The notes beneath the pieces are model-generated. The model ran no database searches and was not told where the DNA came from. It saw only the letters and a list, made by a program, of their open reading frames with translations. From contig JAFDVK010000031.1 in the NCBI GenBank assembly GCA_018269005.1, positions 18,031 to 82,030 on the forward strand: a DNA stretch of 64,000 bases, given 5' to 3'. Of the stretch, positions 16,263-25,794 are shown piece by piece. The position numbers and the translations under genes are program-made. The DNA is from Acidobacteriota bacterium. Lineage in GTDB: Bacteria > Acidobacteriota > Blastocatellia > Pyrinomonadales > Pyrinomonadaceae. Within the stretch, counting starts at the first letter, position 1. Each line of letters starts with the position of its first letter.

Positions 16263-17162
16263 ATGACGATGAAGATCGATTGGATGCGGGGCTGTGCAAC
16301 GGCTCTTGTAACACCTTTTAGGAAAGACGGCTCGGTCGATGACGCGGTCTTTCAGAAACTTGTCGAGCGGCAGATAAAAGGCGGTGTAAAGCTGCTTGTG
16401 CCGTGCGGAACGACGGGCGAGAGCGCGACGATGGACGAAGCCGAAAGGCTACACGTGATTCGTATGACGGTCGAGGTCGCGAAACGCCTGAAGGCGCACG
16501 TTATTGCCGGCACCGGAAGCAACAATACCGCCGCGACGATCGATTTTACACGCAGGGCCCGCGAGGCCGGTGCCGACTGCGCTCTTGTCGTTGCGCCTTA
16601 TTACAACAAGCCGACGCAGGAAGGGATGTTCGCGCATTTCAGCGAGATCGCAAAGAGTGTTCGCGAGATGCCAATAATGCTCTACAACGTGCCTTCGCGA
16701 ACTTCATCCAACATCTCCGCCGAGACGACGCTGAGGCTCGCAGAGAAGTTCGACAACATCGTCGCGACAAAAGAAGCCTCGGGAAATTTCTCGCAGATAA
16801 TGGAGATCATTCGCCGTCGGCCGAAGAATTTCCGCGTCTTTTCAGGTGACGATATGACGACCGTGCCGCTGATCTCGCTCGGAGCCGACGGCCTTGTATC
16901 GGTTTGTGCGAACGAGATCCCGAAAGAGACGTCAAAAATGGTCGAGCATGCTCTGAATGGCTCGTTCCATTTCGCACGTAAGATCCATTACAAGATCCTG
17001 CCGCTGATGGAGGCGAACTTCATCGAGGCCTCTCCGGCACCGTGCAAATTCGTGATGAAAGAAATGGGACTTTGCGAGGAGAATATTCGCCTGCCGCTCG
17101 TGCCCGTTGGTTCCGATTCTCGCGTGCGGCTGAGATCGATCTTGAAGGAGATGGGAAAATGA
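16263..17162 (+). CDS. dapA: 4-hydroxy-tetrahydrodipicolinate synthase
   Basis: 299 aa. DapA condenses pyruvate with aspartate semialdehyde. The Schiff-base lysine is Lys170 (VATKEASGN), the catalytic Tyr is Tyr141 (MLYNVPSRT) and the GTTGE motif (49-53) supplies the proton-relay Thr. The full TIM barrel and the usual length of about 290-300 aa are present. The ATG at 16263 is followed by another at 16269, and neither has a clear ribosome-binding site because the palindromic repeat abuts the start. The 3' end overlaps the next gene as ATGA. Confidence 0.95.
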   Translation: MTMKIDWMRGCATALVTPFRKDGSVDDAVFQKLVERQIKGGVKLLVPCGTTGESATMDEAERLHVIRMTVEVAKRLKAHVIAGTGSNNTAATIDFTRRAREAGADCALVVAPYYNKPTQEGMFAHFSEIAKSVREMPIMLYNVPSRTSSNISAETTLRLAEKFDNIVATKEASGNFSQIMEIIRRRPKNFRVFSGDDMTTVPLISLGADGLVSVCANEIPKETSKMVEHALNGSFHFARKIHYKILPLMEANFIEASPAPCKFVMKEMGLCEENIRLPLVPVGSDSRVRLRSILKEMGK

Positions 17163-17416
17163 ATGTCTATCAGAAGATCAGCGTTTTTCTCTTAAGATGG
17201 ACTGGCTTTGTCTCGCTCGTTTTCGGGATCAACGGCTTTGTTTATACCCTTTTGTTGAGCTATTCGGCATCTTTTCAACTTGGTGGGATAACGGCCGGCG
17301 AAGGACTGTTATCGGGTGCTTACTATTTTGTCATTGGCCTTGCTTTTTCACTGTTTAGCGGGCCGTTAGGGAAGTTCCTAGGACGTGGACTGGACGACAA
17401 GAGCGATGGTGTGTAA
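17159..17416 (+). CDS. Small two-TM membrane protein
   Basis: 85 aa. The start at 17159 is fixed by the ATGA overlap with dapA and by AAGGAG 8-13 nt upstream. Two hydrophobic segments (VFLLRWTGFVSLVFGINGFVY and YFVIGLAFSLFSGPLGKFL) flank a short polar loop and the tail is charged (GRGLDDKSDGV). There is no recognisable family. The tight coupling suggests co-translation with dapA, but nothing shows a role in lysine synthesis. Confidence 0.6.
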   Translation: MNVYQKISVFLLRWTGFVSLVFGINGFVYTLLLSYSASFQLGGITAGEGLLSGAYYFVIGLAFSLFSGPLGKFLGRGLDDKSDGV

Positions 17417-17437
17417 AGCCGTCTCTGGTGCAAGGTT

Positions 17438-18625
17438 ATGAAGATCGTAATTTGTGGTTTGTTGGCCGTAATGGTGTTCACGTCACAGACTTTCGCACAG
17501 GCGAAACCGAGGGCTCGTGACCTCGGAATTCCATTCGATGGGACGCCCGGTGCGTTCAACGCGATAACGGATGTGAAGGGGGTTGAGGTCGGATATACGA
17601 CGCTTATCTCCGGCGAAGGCGATAAGGCCATCCGAACGGGTGTTACAGCGATCTTGCCTCAGGGGAAGGATTTTGCCGGCCGCCTGTTCGCCGCTTGGCA
17701 TACGTTGAACGGCAACGGCGAAATGACGGGCACGACCTGGGTGCAGGAGTCGGGAGGTTTAGGCTCGCCGATCCTTATCACCAATACCCACAGCGTTGGG
17801 GTAGTTCGCGATGCCGTGATCGAATGGGGTGCAAAGAAGCATCCCGGCGGCGGTTATTCGGGCGATTTCAGTTTGCCCGTAGTCGCCGAGACGTTTGACG
17901 GCTTTCTGAACGACATCAATGGTTTTCACATAAAGAAAGAGCATGCCTTTCAGGCGTTGGATTCGGCGAAGTCCGGGCCGATAGCTGAAGGTAATGTCGG
18001 CGGCGGAACCGGAATGATGGCGCATGCCTTCAAGGGCGGCACCGGTACGGCTTCGCGGGTCCTGAGCGCGAAATTCGGCGGCTATACGATCGGCGTTCTC
18101 GTGCAGGCGAACTACGGAGCGCGCCAGCTATTCAACGTCGCGGGCGTGCCGGTCGGGCGAGAGATCACGGATCTGATGCCGAAACCCGGCGGCCAGACCT
18201 CGTCGTTGAGAAAAAATAATGTGAATGAAGGCGACGGCTCGATCATCGTGGTGCTTGCGACCGACGCTCCGCTCCTGCCGCATCAGTTGAAGCGTATCGC
18301 ACAGCGTATCGCGCTCGGCGTTGGCAATGTCGGCGGCCGCGGTGAGAATTCATCCGGCGATATCTTTATCGCATTTTCCACTGCAAATGCGGCCGAGTTC
18401 GGAAAGAACGAGGGAATCGCGAATGTGCAAATGCTGCCGAACGACCGTATCAATATGTTGTTCTGGGCGACCGAACAGGCAACTGAGGAAGCGATCTTGA
18501 ACGCTCTTGTCGCGGCCGATACGATGACCGGTTACAAAGGGAATACGGCCTATGCATTGCCGCACGATCGCCTCCGAGAAGTCTTGAAGAAATACAACCG
18601 CTTGCAGGAACCGGTAAAGAAATGA
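17438..18625 (+). CDS. Secreted P1-family (DmpA-like) aminopeptidase
   Basis: 395 aa with a Sec signal peptide ([22 protein letters not shown]). It has P1/S58 family landmarks: [22 protein letters not shown] at the start, [12 protein letters not shown] in the middle, and [14 protein letters not shown]. The Gly-Ser bond in that last motif is where DmpA-type proenzymes cleave themselves to expose the catalytic N-terminal Ser of the beta chain; [15 protein letters not shown] glycine-rich sequence follows. Known members are L-aminopeptidase/D-amidase or beta-peptidyl aminopeptidases. The last four bases overlap dapD (ATGA), so a periplasmic peptidase is translationally coupled to a cytoplasmic DAP enzyme. 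A link to peptidoglycan peptide recycling is speculation. Confidence 0.8.
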   Translation: MKIVICGLLAVMVFTSQTFAQAKPRARDLGIPFDGTPGAFNAITDVKGVEVGYTTLISGEGDKAIRTGVTAILPQGKDFAGRLFAAWHTLNGNGEMTGTTWVQESGGLGSPILITNTHSVGVVRDAVIEWGAKKHPGGGYSGDFSLPVVAETFDGFLNDINGFHIKKEHAFQALDSAKSGPIAEGNVGGGTGMMAHAFKGGTGTASRVLSAKFGGYTIGVLVQANYGARQLFNVAGVPVGREITDLMPKPGGQTSSLRKNNVNEGDGSIIVVLATDAPLLPHQLKRIAQRIALGVGNVGGRGENSSGDIFIAFSTANAAEFGKNEGIANVQMLPNDRINMLFWATEQATEEAILNALVAADTMTGYKGNTAYALPHDRLREVLKKYNRLQEPVKK

Positions 18626-19452
18626 ACCTTCGCGAAGATATTGAATCACTGTTTGCAAAGAGCGAATTCTCAGCCGATGATCGTGAAGTTTACGAAGCGT
18701 TCAAGCTGGCTCTGCGTCGCGGCGAGATCCGTTCGGCGGAGAAGGATACGGACGGGAATTGGAGCGCGAACGCTTGGGTGAAGCAAGGCATCTTGCTCGG
18801 CTTTCGAATGGGCAAGATGGTCGAGATATCAAAGCCTACCGAGACGCTTCAGTTCTTCGACAAGGACACGTTTCCCTTGCGGCCGATGTCGCTTGATGAC
18901 GGTGTGCGGATCGTCGTCGGCGGCTCCGCGATCCGCGACGGCAGCTACGTTGCACCGAGTGTCGTTGTCGTGCCGCCGGCTTACATCAACGTCGGTTCGT
19001 ATGTTGATGAAGGCACAATGGTCGATTCTCACGCGTTGGTCGGAAGCTGTGCCCAGATCGGAAAGCGAGTTCACCTCTCGGCGGCAGCCCAAATCGGCGG
19101 CGTGCTCGAACCCGTGAACGCGACGCCCGTCATCATCGAGGACGACGTTCTCGTCGGCGGAAATACCGGAGTTTATGAGGGAACGGTCGTACGAGAACGC
19201 GCGGTTCTTGCAAGCGGCGTTATTCTCACACGCTCGACGCCGGTCTTCGATCTGCCCAATGGCCGCATCATCAAGGCTCCGGAAGGCGGTTCGCTCGAGA
19301 TCCCCGCAGGTGCTGTTGTCGTCCAAGGTTCGCGCGCAGTTTCGAACGAATTCGGCCGCGAGAACGGCCTCTCGATCTATTGTCCGATCATCGTCAAATA
19401 CCGCGACGAAAAGACCGATAGCGCGACAAGACTTGAAGATTATCTTCGATAA
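18622..19452 (+). CDS. dapD: 2,3,4,5-tetrahydropyridine-2,6-dicarboxylate N-succinyltransferase
   Basis: 276 aa, the usual DapD length. It transfers succinyl from succinyl-CoA to tetrahydrodipicolinate, marking the succinylase branch of DAP synthesis. An N-terminal helical domain is followed by a left-handed beta-helix of hexapeptide repeats ([40 protein letters not shown]) and the C-terminal [18 protein letters not shown] strand. The start overlaps the P1 peptidase stop. Its presence implies that an aminotransferase (DapC, candidate at 21190) and a desuccinylase (DapE, candidate at 239) should also exist. Confidence 0.93.
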   Translation: MNLREDIESLFAKSEFSADDREVYEAFKLALRRGEIRSAEKDTDGNWSANAWVKQGILLGFRMGKMVEISKPTETLQFFDKDTFPLRPMSLDDGVRIVVGGSAIRDGSYVAPSVVVVPPAYINVGSYVDEGTMVDSHALVGSCAQIGKRVHLSAAAQIGGVLEPVNATPVIIEDDVLVGGNTGVYEGTVVRERAVLASGVILTRSTPVFDLPNGRIIKAPEGGSLEIPAGAVVVQGSRAVSNEFGRENGLSIYCPIIVKYRDEKTDSATRLEDYLR

Positions 19453-19464
19453 TTCATTCTGATT

Positions 19465-20931
19465 ATGAACGATGGTGTCCTCTCTTCCCGGTTTGACAAG
19501 CAAGCCGAAGAAACAATGCGCAGGAACGGATTTCGCTCGGAATTCGGCGATGAGAGCCGAGAGCAAGTCGTGGAACTTGCTCATTTTGACCTGAACGCAC
19601 TGGCGGGCGAGGCCCAAGATCTTCGTGATACGCTGTGGTCGTCGATAGATAACAGAACTTCAAAAGACCTCGATCAGATCGAGTGGGCCGAACAGCTTGA
19701 GAATGGCGACATTCGCTTGCTCGTCGGCATCGCGGACGTCGCCGCATATGTTGCGAAGGACTCTCCCATCGACCGGTACGCCGAGCAGAATACCGTTACG
19801 GTTTACACCGAGACGCGAATCTTCCCGATGCTGCCCGAAGAACTTTCGACCGACATTACTTCGCTCGTCGAGGGTGCGGATCGCATTGCGGTCGTCGCGG
19901 AGATGATCGTCAAAGAGAATGGCGATGTGCCGGAGAGTAATTTCTTTAGAGCGATGGTCCGCAACCACGCAAAGCTTGATTACGAATCCGTGGGCGATTG
20001 GCTCGAAGGCAACGGTGAAACCCCGCAAAGAATCGCCGAGATCGGCGGCTTGGAGGCCCAGATAAAGCTGCAGAACGAGGCCGCTGTCCGCTTGGGCGAT
20101 TATCGTGCGAGGAAAGGCGCTCTCGATTTCGAATCGATCGAATCTTCGGCGGTAGTCGAGGATGGCGAAGTTAAAGAGATCAGGGCCGTGCGTCCGAATG
20201 CAGCACGCAAACTCATCGAGAATTTCATGATCGCGACGAATGTCGAAATGGCGGAGTTTCTCGAACGCAAGAACGTCGCCTCGCTCCGCCGCGTCGTCGA
20301 AGCGCCGGAGCGTTGGGACGGCATCGTGCGAATTGCGGCCGAGTACGGCGAAACGCTGCCGTCCGAGCCGGATCTCCCTGCATTTTCGGCCTTTCTCGCA
20401 CGGCGAAAGGCCGCAGATCCCGAACGCTTTCCCGACCTTTCGCTCTCGCTGATAAAGCTGATCGGTGCAGGCCGCTGTGTCGTTCAGCGTCCGGGCGAGG
20501 ATGCCGGCGGACATTTTGGGCTCGCCGTCAATGACTACGCACATTCGACAGCACCGAATCGCCGATTCACCGACATCGTCGTCCAACGCATCGTCAAGGC
20601 CGTCATCGTCGACGAGCCGCAGCCTTATACTCCGGAAGAACTCGACGCGATCGCCGAACACGCGAATCTGCAGGAAAAGGCCGCCCGCAAGGTCGAACGC
20701 CGTATGCGAAAGATCGTGGCCGCCGCCGTCCTGCAGCATCACATCGGGCAGGAATATGACGCGATCGTCACGGGCGACACGAAGGCGGGCGTGTTCGCGC
20801 GCGTCTTACGTCCGCCCGTCGATGGAATGGTCGTCCGAGGCCAAAACCGCCTCGATGTCGGCGACAAGGTCCGAGTCAAACTCCTCTCCGCAAACCCGCA
20901 CAACGGATTCATCGATTTTGCGGCGGAATAG
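19465..20931 (+). CDS. RNB-domain exoribonuclease (RNase II/R family)
   Basis: 488 aa. The RNB catalytic centre is recognisable: DLRDTLWSSIDNRTSKDLDQ supplies the Asp cluster that binds two Mg ions, followed by IRLLVGIADVAAYV, and later GLAVNDYAHSTAPNRRFTDIVVQR, the family signature 'Y.h.TSPiRRy.Dl..hr'. The N-terminal cold-shock domains of full RNase II/R are missing and the C-terminus carries only a short S1-like stretch (VVRGQNRLDVGDKVRVKLL), so it belongs to the compact RNB group. It degrades RNA 3' to 5' in the cytoplasm. It lies 12 nt after dapD and is probably co-transcribed. Confidence 0.87.
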   Translation: MNDGVLSSRFDKQAEETMRRNGFRSEFGDESREQVVELAHFDLNALAGEAQDLRDTLWSSIDNRTSKDLDQIEWAEQLENGDIRLLVGIADVAAYVAKDSPIDRYAEQNTVTVYTETRIFPMLPEELSTDITSLVEGADRIAVVAEMIVKENGDVPESNFFRAMVRNHAKLDYESVGDWLEGNGETPQRIAEIGGLEAQIKLQNEAAVRLGDYRARKGALDFESIESSAVVEDGEVKEIRAVRPNAARKLIENFMIATNVEMAEFLERKNVASLRRVVEAPERWDGIVRIAAEYGETLPSEPDLPAFSAFLARRKAADPERFPDLSLSLIKLIGAGRCVVQRPGEDAGGHFGLAVNDYAHSTAPNRRFTDIVVQRIVKAVIVDEPQPYTPEELDAIAEHANLQEKAARKVERRMRKIVAAAVLQHHIGQEYDAIVTGDTKAGVFARVLRPPVDGMVVRGQNRLDVGDKVRVKLLSANPHNGFIDFAAE

Positions 20932-20990
20932 CTCGTTTCTGACACGCTGAAAGAGTTGCGATATACTTTAGGCAAGGAAGGCATTCAGCG

Positions 20991-21206
20991 ATGACGGAAC
21001 CTCAAGAGAACAATACGGATGAGGCCAGAAAGCCGACGGTCTCGGGCATTGGCCAGAAGGTGCTTGGTGAGATCGAAAAACTCGCAGGCGTGATCAATGC
21101 CGATCCGCTTGCGCAGGCCGAGGGCGAATTCAATATCGAGGTCGGCGATATCCGCAATGAACTCGAAGATGAACTCCCTGAGGAAAAGAATGAAACCAGC
21201 AGTTGA
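20991..21206 (+). CDS. Small acidic CsbD-like protein
   Basis: 71 aa, very acidic. The core GIGQKVLGEIEKLAGVINADPLAQAEGEFNIEVGDIRNELEDEL recalls CsbD-like stress proteins (pattern GK.keavGkltgd..leaeGk...a.G), which are short, soluble and of unknown function. A Shine-Dalgarno (AAGGAAGG, 10 nt or more upstream) is present. The 3' end overlaps the start of the aminotransferase gene by 17 nt. The assignment is tentative; that it is a real gene is likely from context and the ribosome-binding site. Confidence 0.55.
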   Translation: MTEPQENNTDEARKPTVSGIGQKVLGEIEKLAGVINADPLAQAEGEFNIEVGDIRNELEDELPEEKNETSS

Positions 21207-22341
21207 AAAGATGAATTTTGAGTTGCCGACGCGGATGCGAGGGCTTAAACCGACGCTCATTCGTCAGTTTTTTGAGCGCGCGTTGCCGGATTCGATAAAT
21301 TTCGGGCTAGGTGAGCCTGACCTTCCGACGCCGCAGTTCATACGCGACGAGGCAGCGCGTGTCGCACGCGACGAACAGAACGGCTACACGTCCCATCCCG
21401 GAATGCCCGCGTTGCGGGACAAGATCGCAGAGCAGTATTCGCATCTGAATTTGCCTCGGACGGGCGTTGTCGTAACGTGCGGTTCGCAGGAGGCGATGAC
21501 GACCGCGATCCTTTGCACTGCCGATCGCGGCGACGAAGTTCTTGTGCCCGACCCCAGTTTTCCGGCGTATGATGCGTGCGTGAAGATCGCCGAGGCGACG
21601 CCCGTGTATTATCGGATGCCGAAAGAGACGGGCTTCTCGTTCGACATCGAGGCTTTTAAGGCCGCGATCACGCCGAGAACAAAGGCAGCCGTCGTCATTT
21701 CACCGTCAAATCCGACCGGCAGGATACTGACTCCTGAAGACCTGAAAGCGATCGCCGCGGCTCTGGAAGGCACAGGCATTTTCTTGATCTCCGACGAAAT
21801 ATACAGCGACCTATATTTCGGCGAAAGGCCGCATTCCGCTTCGGAATATTACGATAGGACGATCGTTGTTAGCGGCCTTTCGAAAAGCCTCAGTATGACG
21901 GGCTGGCGTCTCGGTTGGGCGGCGTGTGCCGACCCGGAAATGATAAACGCCATCCAGGTTTTGCACGGATTCACGACGGTCTGTGCTTCGACAATTACGC
22001 AGAAGGCATCGCTGCTTGCGTGGACGCCCGAGGCCGAGGCGGCGAAAGCCGAAGCCCGCAGCATTTACAAAAAGCGGGGTGAATTCCTTGTCGATCTTTT
22101 CGACAAGGAACTCGGGATGCGGGCAACGACACCGGAAGGCGCGTTCTACACGATGCTCGATGTCCGTGAGATCGGCGACGACCTCGAAGCCGCAGAAAAG
22201 ACCTTGCAGAATCGCGTGATTACCGTTCCCGGCCAGGCATTCGGCGACGAAGCAACGGGCTTCCTACGCATCTCATTTTGCAATACGGAAGAAAAAATGG
22301 CCGAAGGCGTGCGGCGGATGAAAGAGGCGTTCGGGCGATAA
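21190..22341 (+). CDS. Class I PLP-dependent aminotransferase (candidate DapC)
   Basis: 383 aa from ATG 21190, chosen for the GAGGAAAAG just upstream; the frame is open further back but would run through the preceding gene. Fold-type I landmarks: NFGLGEPDLPTP at the N-terminus, Asn174 in SPSNPTGR, Asp202 in SDEIY (pairs with the pyridine nitrogen), PLP lysine Lys232 in SGLSKSLSMTGWR, and the C-terminal RISFCNTEE arginine that holds the substrate carboxylate. Between dapD and asd the natural guess is N-succinyl-DAP aminotransferase, though aspartate or aromatic aminotransferase activity cannot be excluded from sequence. Confidence 0.85.
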   Translation: MKPAVEKMNFELPTRMRGLKPTLIRQFFERALPDSINFGLGEPDLPTPQFIRDEAARVARDEQNGYTSHPGMPALRDKIAEQYSHLNLPRTGVVVTCGSQEAMTTAILCTADRGDEVLVPDPSFPAYDACVKIAEATPVYYRMPKETGFSFDIEAFKAAITPRTKAAVVISPSNPTGRILTPEDLKAIAAALEGTGIFLISDEIYSDLYFGERPHSASEYYDRTIVVSGLSKSLSMTGWRLGWAACADPEMINAIQVLHGFTTVCASTITQKASLLAWTPEAEAAKAEARSIYKKRGEFLVDLFDKELGMRATTPEGAFYTMLDVREIGDDLEAAEKTLQNRVITVPGQAFGDEATGFLRISFCNTEEKMAEGVRRMKEAFGR

Positions 22342-22390
22342 GGGCGATATGAACAGAACGCGCGGTCGTTCGCGGACACGGATTGTTTAG

Positions 22391-23428
22391 ATGAAAAGAT
22401 ACAGAGTTGGAATTTTAGGTGCGACGGGCACCGTTGGACAGAGGTTCGTGCAGCTGCTCGAAGGGCATCCGGAGTTCGAGATAACGGCGCTTGCCGCGTC
22501 GGATCGTTCGGCAGGGAAGCGGTATGCGGAGGCGTGCGCGTGGAAACTTTCGGGCGAGATCCCCGAGGCGGTCGCGGATATCGTTGTCGCGCCGATCGAA
22601 CCGCCGCTTGATTGCGACATCATATTTTCGAGCCTTCCGTCGTCTGTCGCCCGCGAGACTGAGGAGGCATTTGCTCGTGCAGGCTATCCTGTGATCAGCA
22701 ATTCGTCCAGCTATCGAATGGACGAGGATATTCCGCTGCTCATCCCTGAGATCAACGCCGACCACCTCGCTCTTATCGAACGCCAACGCGAGAAACGCGG
22801 GTTCTCAAAGGGTTTTATAGTTACGAATCCGAACTGTGCAGTCGTCAGCTTTGCTCCGCCATTGGCGGCTCTTCATCGCAAATTCGGAGTTGAGGCGTGT
22901 GTTGTTACCACTATGCAGGCGATCTCGGGTGCGGGTTATCCGGGCGTTGCGTCACTCGATATTACCGACAATGTCTTTCCGTACATCGCGGGCGAAGAGC
23001 CGAAGGTCGAGACCGAATCGCAAAAGATCCTTGGCCGGATGAACGAAGGCTCGGTCGAACACGCAGATTTTCCAGTGTCGGCACAATGCTTCCGCGTGAA
23101 TGTCGTCGATGGCCATATGGTTTCGGTGCGCGTCGATCTGAAAGAACAGGCGACCCTCGAAGATGTCGTTGCCGCGATGCGTGAATTTCCGTCGCTCGAT
23201 CTGCACTCTTCACCGAAACAGTTTATTGCAGTTTCCGAGGAGCCGACACGCCCGCAGACACGCCTCGATCGCGACGCCGGCAGCGGAATGACGATCACCG
23301 TCGGCCGCGTATTTCCCGACACAGTATTCGATTATCGCTTTGTTGCCCTAAGCCACAACACGGTTCGCGGCGCCGCCGGTGGAGCCATTCTGAATGCCGA
23401 ACTGCTGATCGCAAAAGGCCTGATCTAG
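22391..23428 (+). CDS. asd: Aspartate-semialdehyde dehydrogenase
   Basis: 345 aa. It makes aspartate semialdehyde from aspartyl phosphate with NADPH, feeding DapA. GILGATGTVGQRFVQLL (residues 8-24) is the nucleotide-binding loop and Cys149 in TNPNCAVVSF the catalytic thiol. QAISGAGYPGVASLDITDNV and FRVNVVDGHMVSVRVDL (active-site His) are typical of the archaeal/fungal-type ASADH branch, rather than the E. coli type that has longer insertions. It is the last recognisable gene of the dap cluster; an AT-rich accessory gene follows. Confidence 0.93.
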   Translation: MKRYRVGILGATGTVGQRFVQLLEGHPEFEITALAASDRSAGKRYAEACAWKLSGEIPEAVADIVVAPIEPPLDCDIIFSSLPSSVARETEEAFARAGYPVISNSSSYRMDEDIPLLIPEINADHLALIERQREKRGFSKGFIVTNPNCAVVSFAPPLAALHRKFGVEACVVTTMQAISGAGYPGVASLDITDNVFPYIAGEEPKVETESQKILGRMNEGSVEHADFPVSAQCFRVNVVDGHMVSVRVDLKEQATLEDVVAAMREFPSLDLHSSPKQFIAVSEEPTRPQTRLDRDAGSGMTITVGRVFPDTVFDYRFVALSHNTVRGAAGGAILNAELLIAKGLI

Positions 23429-23554
23429 CGCGAACCCTGGAACTACTCACATGACATTGTGCGGCGGAGGTGAAAAGGGGTCAGCATCAAATTGCCGCAA
23501 GGCGTGGGCAAGGAAGACAACCGGCAAAAACAGGAAAGCAGACCTATCTAGAAT

Positions 23555-24289
23555 ATGCAGCTAATCTTTATTGATGAGACGGGTGACGATAAGTTTGGCA
23601 AGTATTTTGGACTTAGTTTGGCAACTATTAACTACACTAAGTACGCAAAAGTTAAAGAGGACTTTCAAAAAATCCTTAAGAAAGGAAAATGGGATCCAAA
23701 AGTTGAGTTTAAGGGGTCTTTTCTCTTTTCGGCAACAAAGGGCGACCCTTCGATTTCAATCGAAAAACGCATCGAGTTAGCCGAGCAAATCCTGGAGTTA
23801 ACTGCTTCTAGCGCGAATTCGCGCATGAAGTTCCATTATGTTCGTCATTCAGCTCCTGCGGCGGAGCACGGAAAGGAATACCTAAGAATTCTGCCTAATC
23901 TTCTTGCCAAGCTACCAAAAGCCCCGTCTGGGGCAGGGAAAAACCTAGCGTACTTTTGCTGTGACTACAGGTCAGATATAAACTTGTCCGAGTTGAATGA
24001 TATAGTCGTCCCCGCAATCAAGGAGCGGGGCTACACACTTCTAGAACAGGTTTCGATGTTACATTCTGGATGCGAAACAATTGGGATACTGTATGCGGAT
24101 ATTATCGGATATCTGGCGGCTCGAATAGACAATATCAGTAACGACTCAGAACTTTTTGAAGGCCTAAAACAAGAAGAACTGCAGGAGAACGGAAAGATTA
24201 AGAAGTTGCGGTCTTCACAGAGTTTGATTGGCAAGGTGAAATACATTCAGCAATATGAGGTGAAGGTTTTGAAAGAAAAGACAATTTGA
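23555..24289 (+). CDS. DUF3800-like protein (predicted RNase H-fold)
   Basis: 244 aa. The opening MQLIFIDETGDDKFGKYFGL matches DUF3800, whose first Asp/Glu of 'fiDEsG' is a predicted nuclease ligand. Further acidic positions are YFCCDYRSDIN in the middle and LYADIIGYLAARID near the end (family pattern 'q.aD.iag.i'). The gene is visibly AT-richer than asd and purB on either side and uses AAA/AGA-type codons much more, indicating transfer. DUF3800 proteins are often found in defence islands and near mobile elements, but no partner gene is here and function is unknown. Confidence 0.7.
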   Translation: MQLIFIDETGDDKFGKYFGLSLATINYTKYAKVKEDFQKILKKGKWDPKVEFKGSFLFSATKGDPSISIEKRIELAEQILELTASSANSRMKFHYVRHSAPAAEHGKEYLRILPNLLAKLPKAPSGAGKNLAYFCCDYRSDINLSELNDIVVPAIKERGYTLLEQVSMLHSGCETIGILYADIIGYLAARIDNISNDSELFEGLKQEELQENGKIKKLRSSQSLIGKVKYIQQYEVKVLKEKTI

Positions 24290-24316
24290 TGGATTAGTCG
24301 TTAGAAAGTATATTTT

Positions 24317-25609
24317 ATGATCGCACGCTACACATTGCCGGAGATGGGCGGACTTTGGTCGCTCGAAACGAAATTCAAGAAGTGGCTTGATGTCGAGATC
24401 GCGGTGTGCGAAGTGCACGCCGAGGACGGCACGATCCCGCAGGAAGCTCTTGCTGAGATCAAGGCGAAGGCCGCGTTCACCGTCGAACGCGTCAACGAGA
24501 TCGAGAAGACGACCGACCACGACGTGATCGCGTTTACGACCAACTTGGCTGAGAATATCGGCCCTGCATCACGTTTCGTGCATTACGGGCTGACGTCTAG
24601 CGATGTCGTCGATACCGCGAACGCGCTGCTTTTGAGGGACGCGTGCGACATTTTGCTCGCAAAGGTCGATGCGTTGATGGTCGTGTTGAAGCGTCGTGCG
24701 TTCGAGTTCAAGGACACGCCGCAGATCGGCCGCACGCACGGCATACACGCCGAACCTACATCATTCGGCCTCGTGTGGGCGCTTTGGTACTCGGAGATAC
24801 AGCGGAATCGCCGCCGACTCGCATCTGCCCGCGACGCGGTCGCGGTGGGCAAAATCTCAGGCGCCGTCGGGGCTTTCGCACATCTTGGACCGGACGTCGA
24901 AGAGCGTGTCTGCCAACGTCTCGGCATTGGCGCCGCGAATGTTTCGACGCAGGTCATCCAACGCGATCGTTACGCCGAATATCTCTCTACGCTTGCGATA
25001 ATTGCCTCGACGTTAGAGAAGATCGCACTACAAGTGCGGCATTGGCAACGGACCGAGGTCCGAGAGGCTCAGGAAGCGTTCAAGGCGGGACAAAAAGGGT
25101 CTTCGGCGATGCCGCACAAGCGGAACCCGATCCTTTCCGAACGCATCTGCGGAATGGCACGGACTATCCGCGCCAATGCTGTCGTGGGCTTCGAAAATAT
25201 CGCCCTTTGGCACGAGCGCGACATATCGCACTCTTCGGCAGAGCGCATCGTCCTGCCGGATTCGTCCGCCGCGACCGATTACATTCTCGCAAAAGCGACG
25301 AGCCTGCTCGACACGCTTGTTGTCTATCCCGAAAATATGCTCCGCAACCTCGAACTCACCGGCGGGCTTGTTTTTAGCGGCCAACTGCTGCTCGCCCTCA
25401 CTCAAAAAGGCGTCTCTCGCGAGGACGCATACGTTCTCGCACAGCGAAATGCTATGAAAGTTTGGGACGAAGGCGGCACGTTCCGTGAACGCGTCGAGAA
25501 TGACGCTGACATCACCTCGCAGCTTTCACCTGACGAGATCGGACGTGTTTTCGACGTAAAATACTATCTTCGGAACGTGGACAAGGTCTTTGCCCGAGTC
25601 TTCGCCTGA
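24317..25609 (+). CDS. purB: Adenylosuccinate lyase
   Basis: 430 aa. PurB acts twice in purine synthesis, on SAICAR and on adenylosuccinate, releasing fumarate. Family landmarks are IARYTLPEMGGLWS at the start, VHYGLTSSDVVDTANAL, IGRTHGIHAEPTSFG (catalytic His) and the fumarase-superfamily signature GSSAMPHKRNPILSE, whose serine is the catalytic base. Length and layout are normal. It is followed by 1.3 kb of repeats before the purS-purQ pair. Confidence 0.94.
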   Translation: MIARYTLPEMGGLWSLETKFKKWLDVEIAVCEVHAEDGTIPQEALAEIKAKAAFTVERVNEIEKTTDHDVIAFTTNLAENIGPASRFVHYGLTSSDVVDTANALLLRDACDILLAKVDALMVVLKRRAFEFKDTPQIGRTHGIHAEPTSFGLVWALWYSEIQRNRRRLASARDAVAVGKISGAVGAFAHLGPDVEERVCQRLGIGAANVSTQVIQRDRYAEYLSTLAIIASTLEKIALQVRHWQRTEVREAQEAFKAGQKGSSAMPHKRNPILSERICGMARTIRANAVVGFENIALWHERDISHSSAERIVLPDSSAATDYILAKATSLLDTLVVYPENMLRNLELTGGLVFSGQLLLALTQKGVSREDAYVLAQRNAMKVWDEGGTFRERVENDADITSQLSPDEIGRVFDVKYYLRNVDKVFARVFA

Positions 25610-25794
25610 TCTTTCAAGCCAACAACCCGAAAGTGAATTTTGTGCAAATCGTGCACTTTGATACGTTTTGTGCGAAATGTGTCGTTTTGTGCGGTTTGAT
25701 ACATTTTGTGCGGAATGTGCTTCAAATGGGCGCGCCGTTTGGCTATGATGACAACACGGTCGAGATGGCCGTTTGGTCTTTGAAAAAAAAAGTA

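Noticed and set aside
19660..20742. 360-codon minus-strand ORF
   Set aside because: It is a shadow of the RNB ribonuclease gene in GC-rich codons.
23460..23500. Insertion-sequence end at AAAAGGGGTCAG
   Set aside because: Only one such end is visible, with no transposase, target duplication or partner repeat on the other side of the DUF3800 gene.
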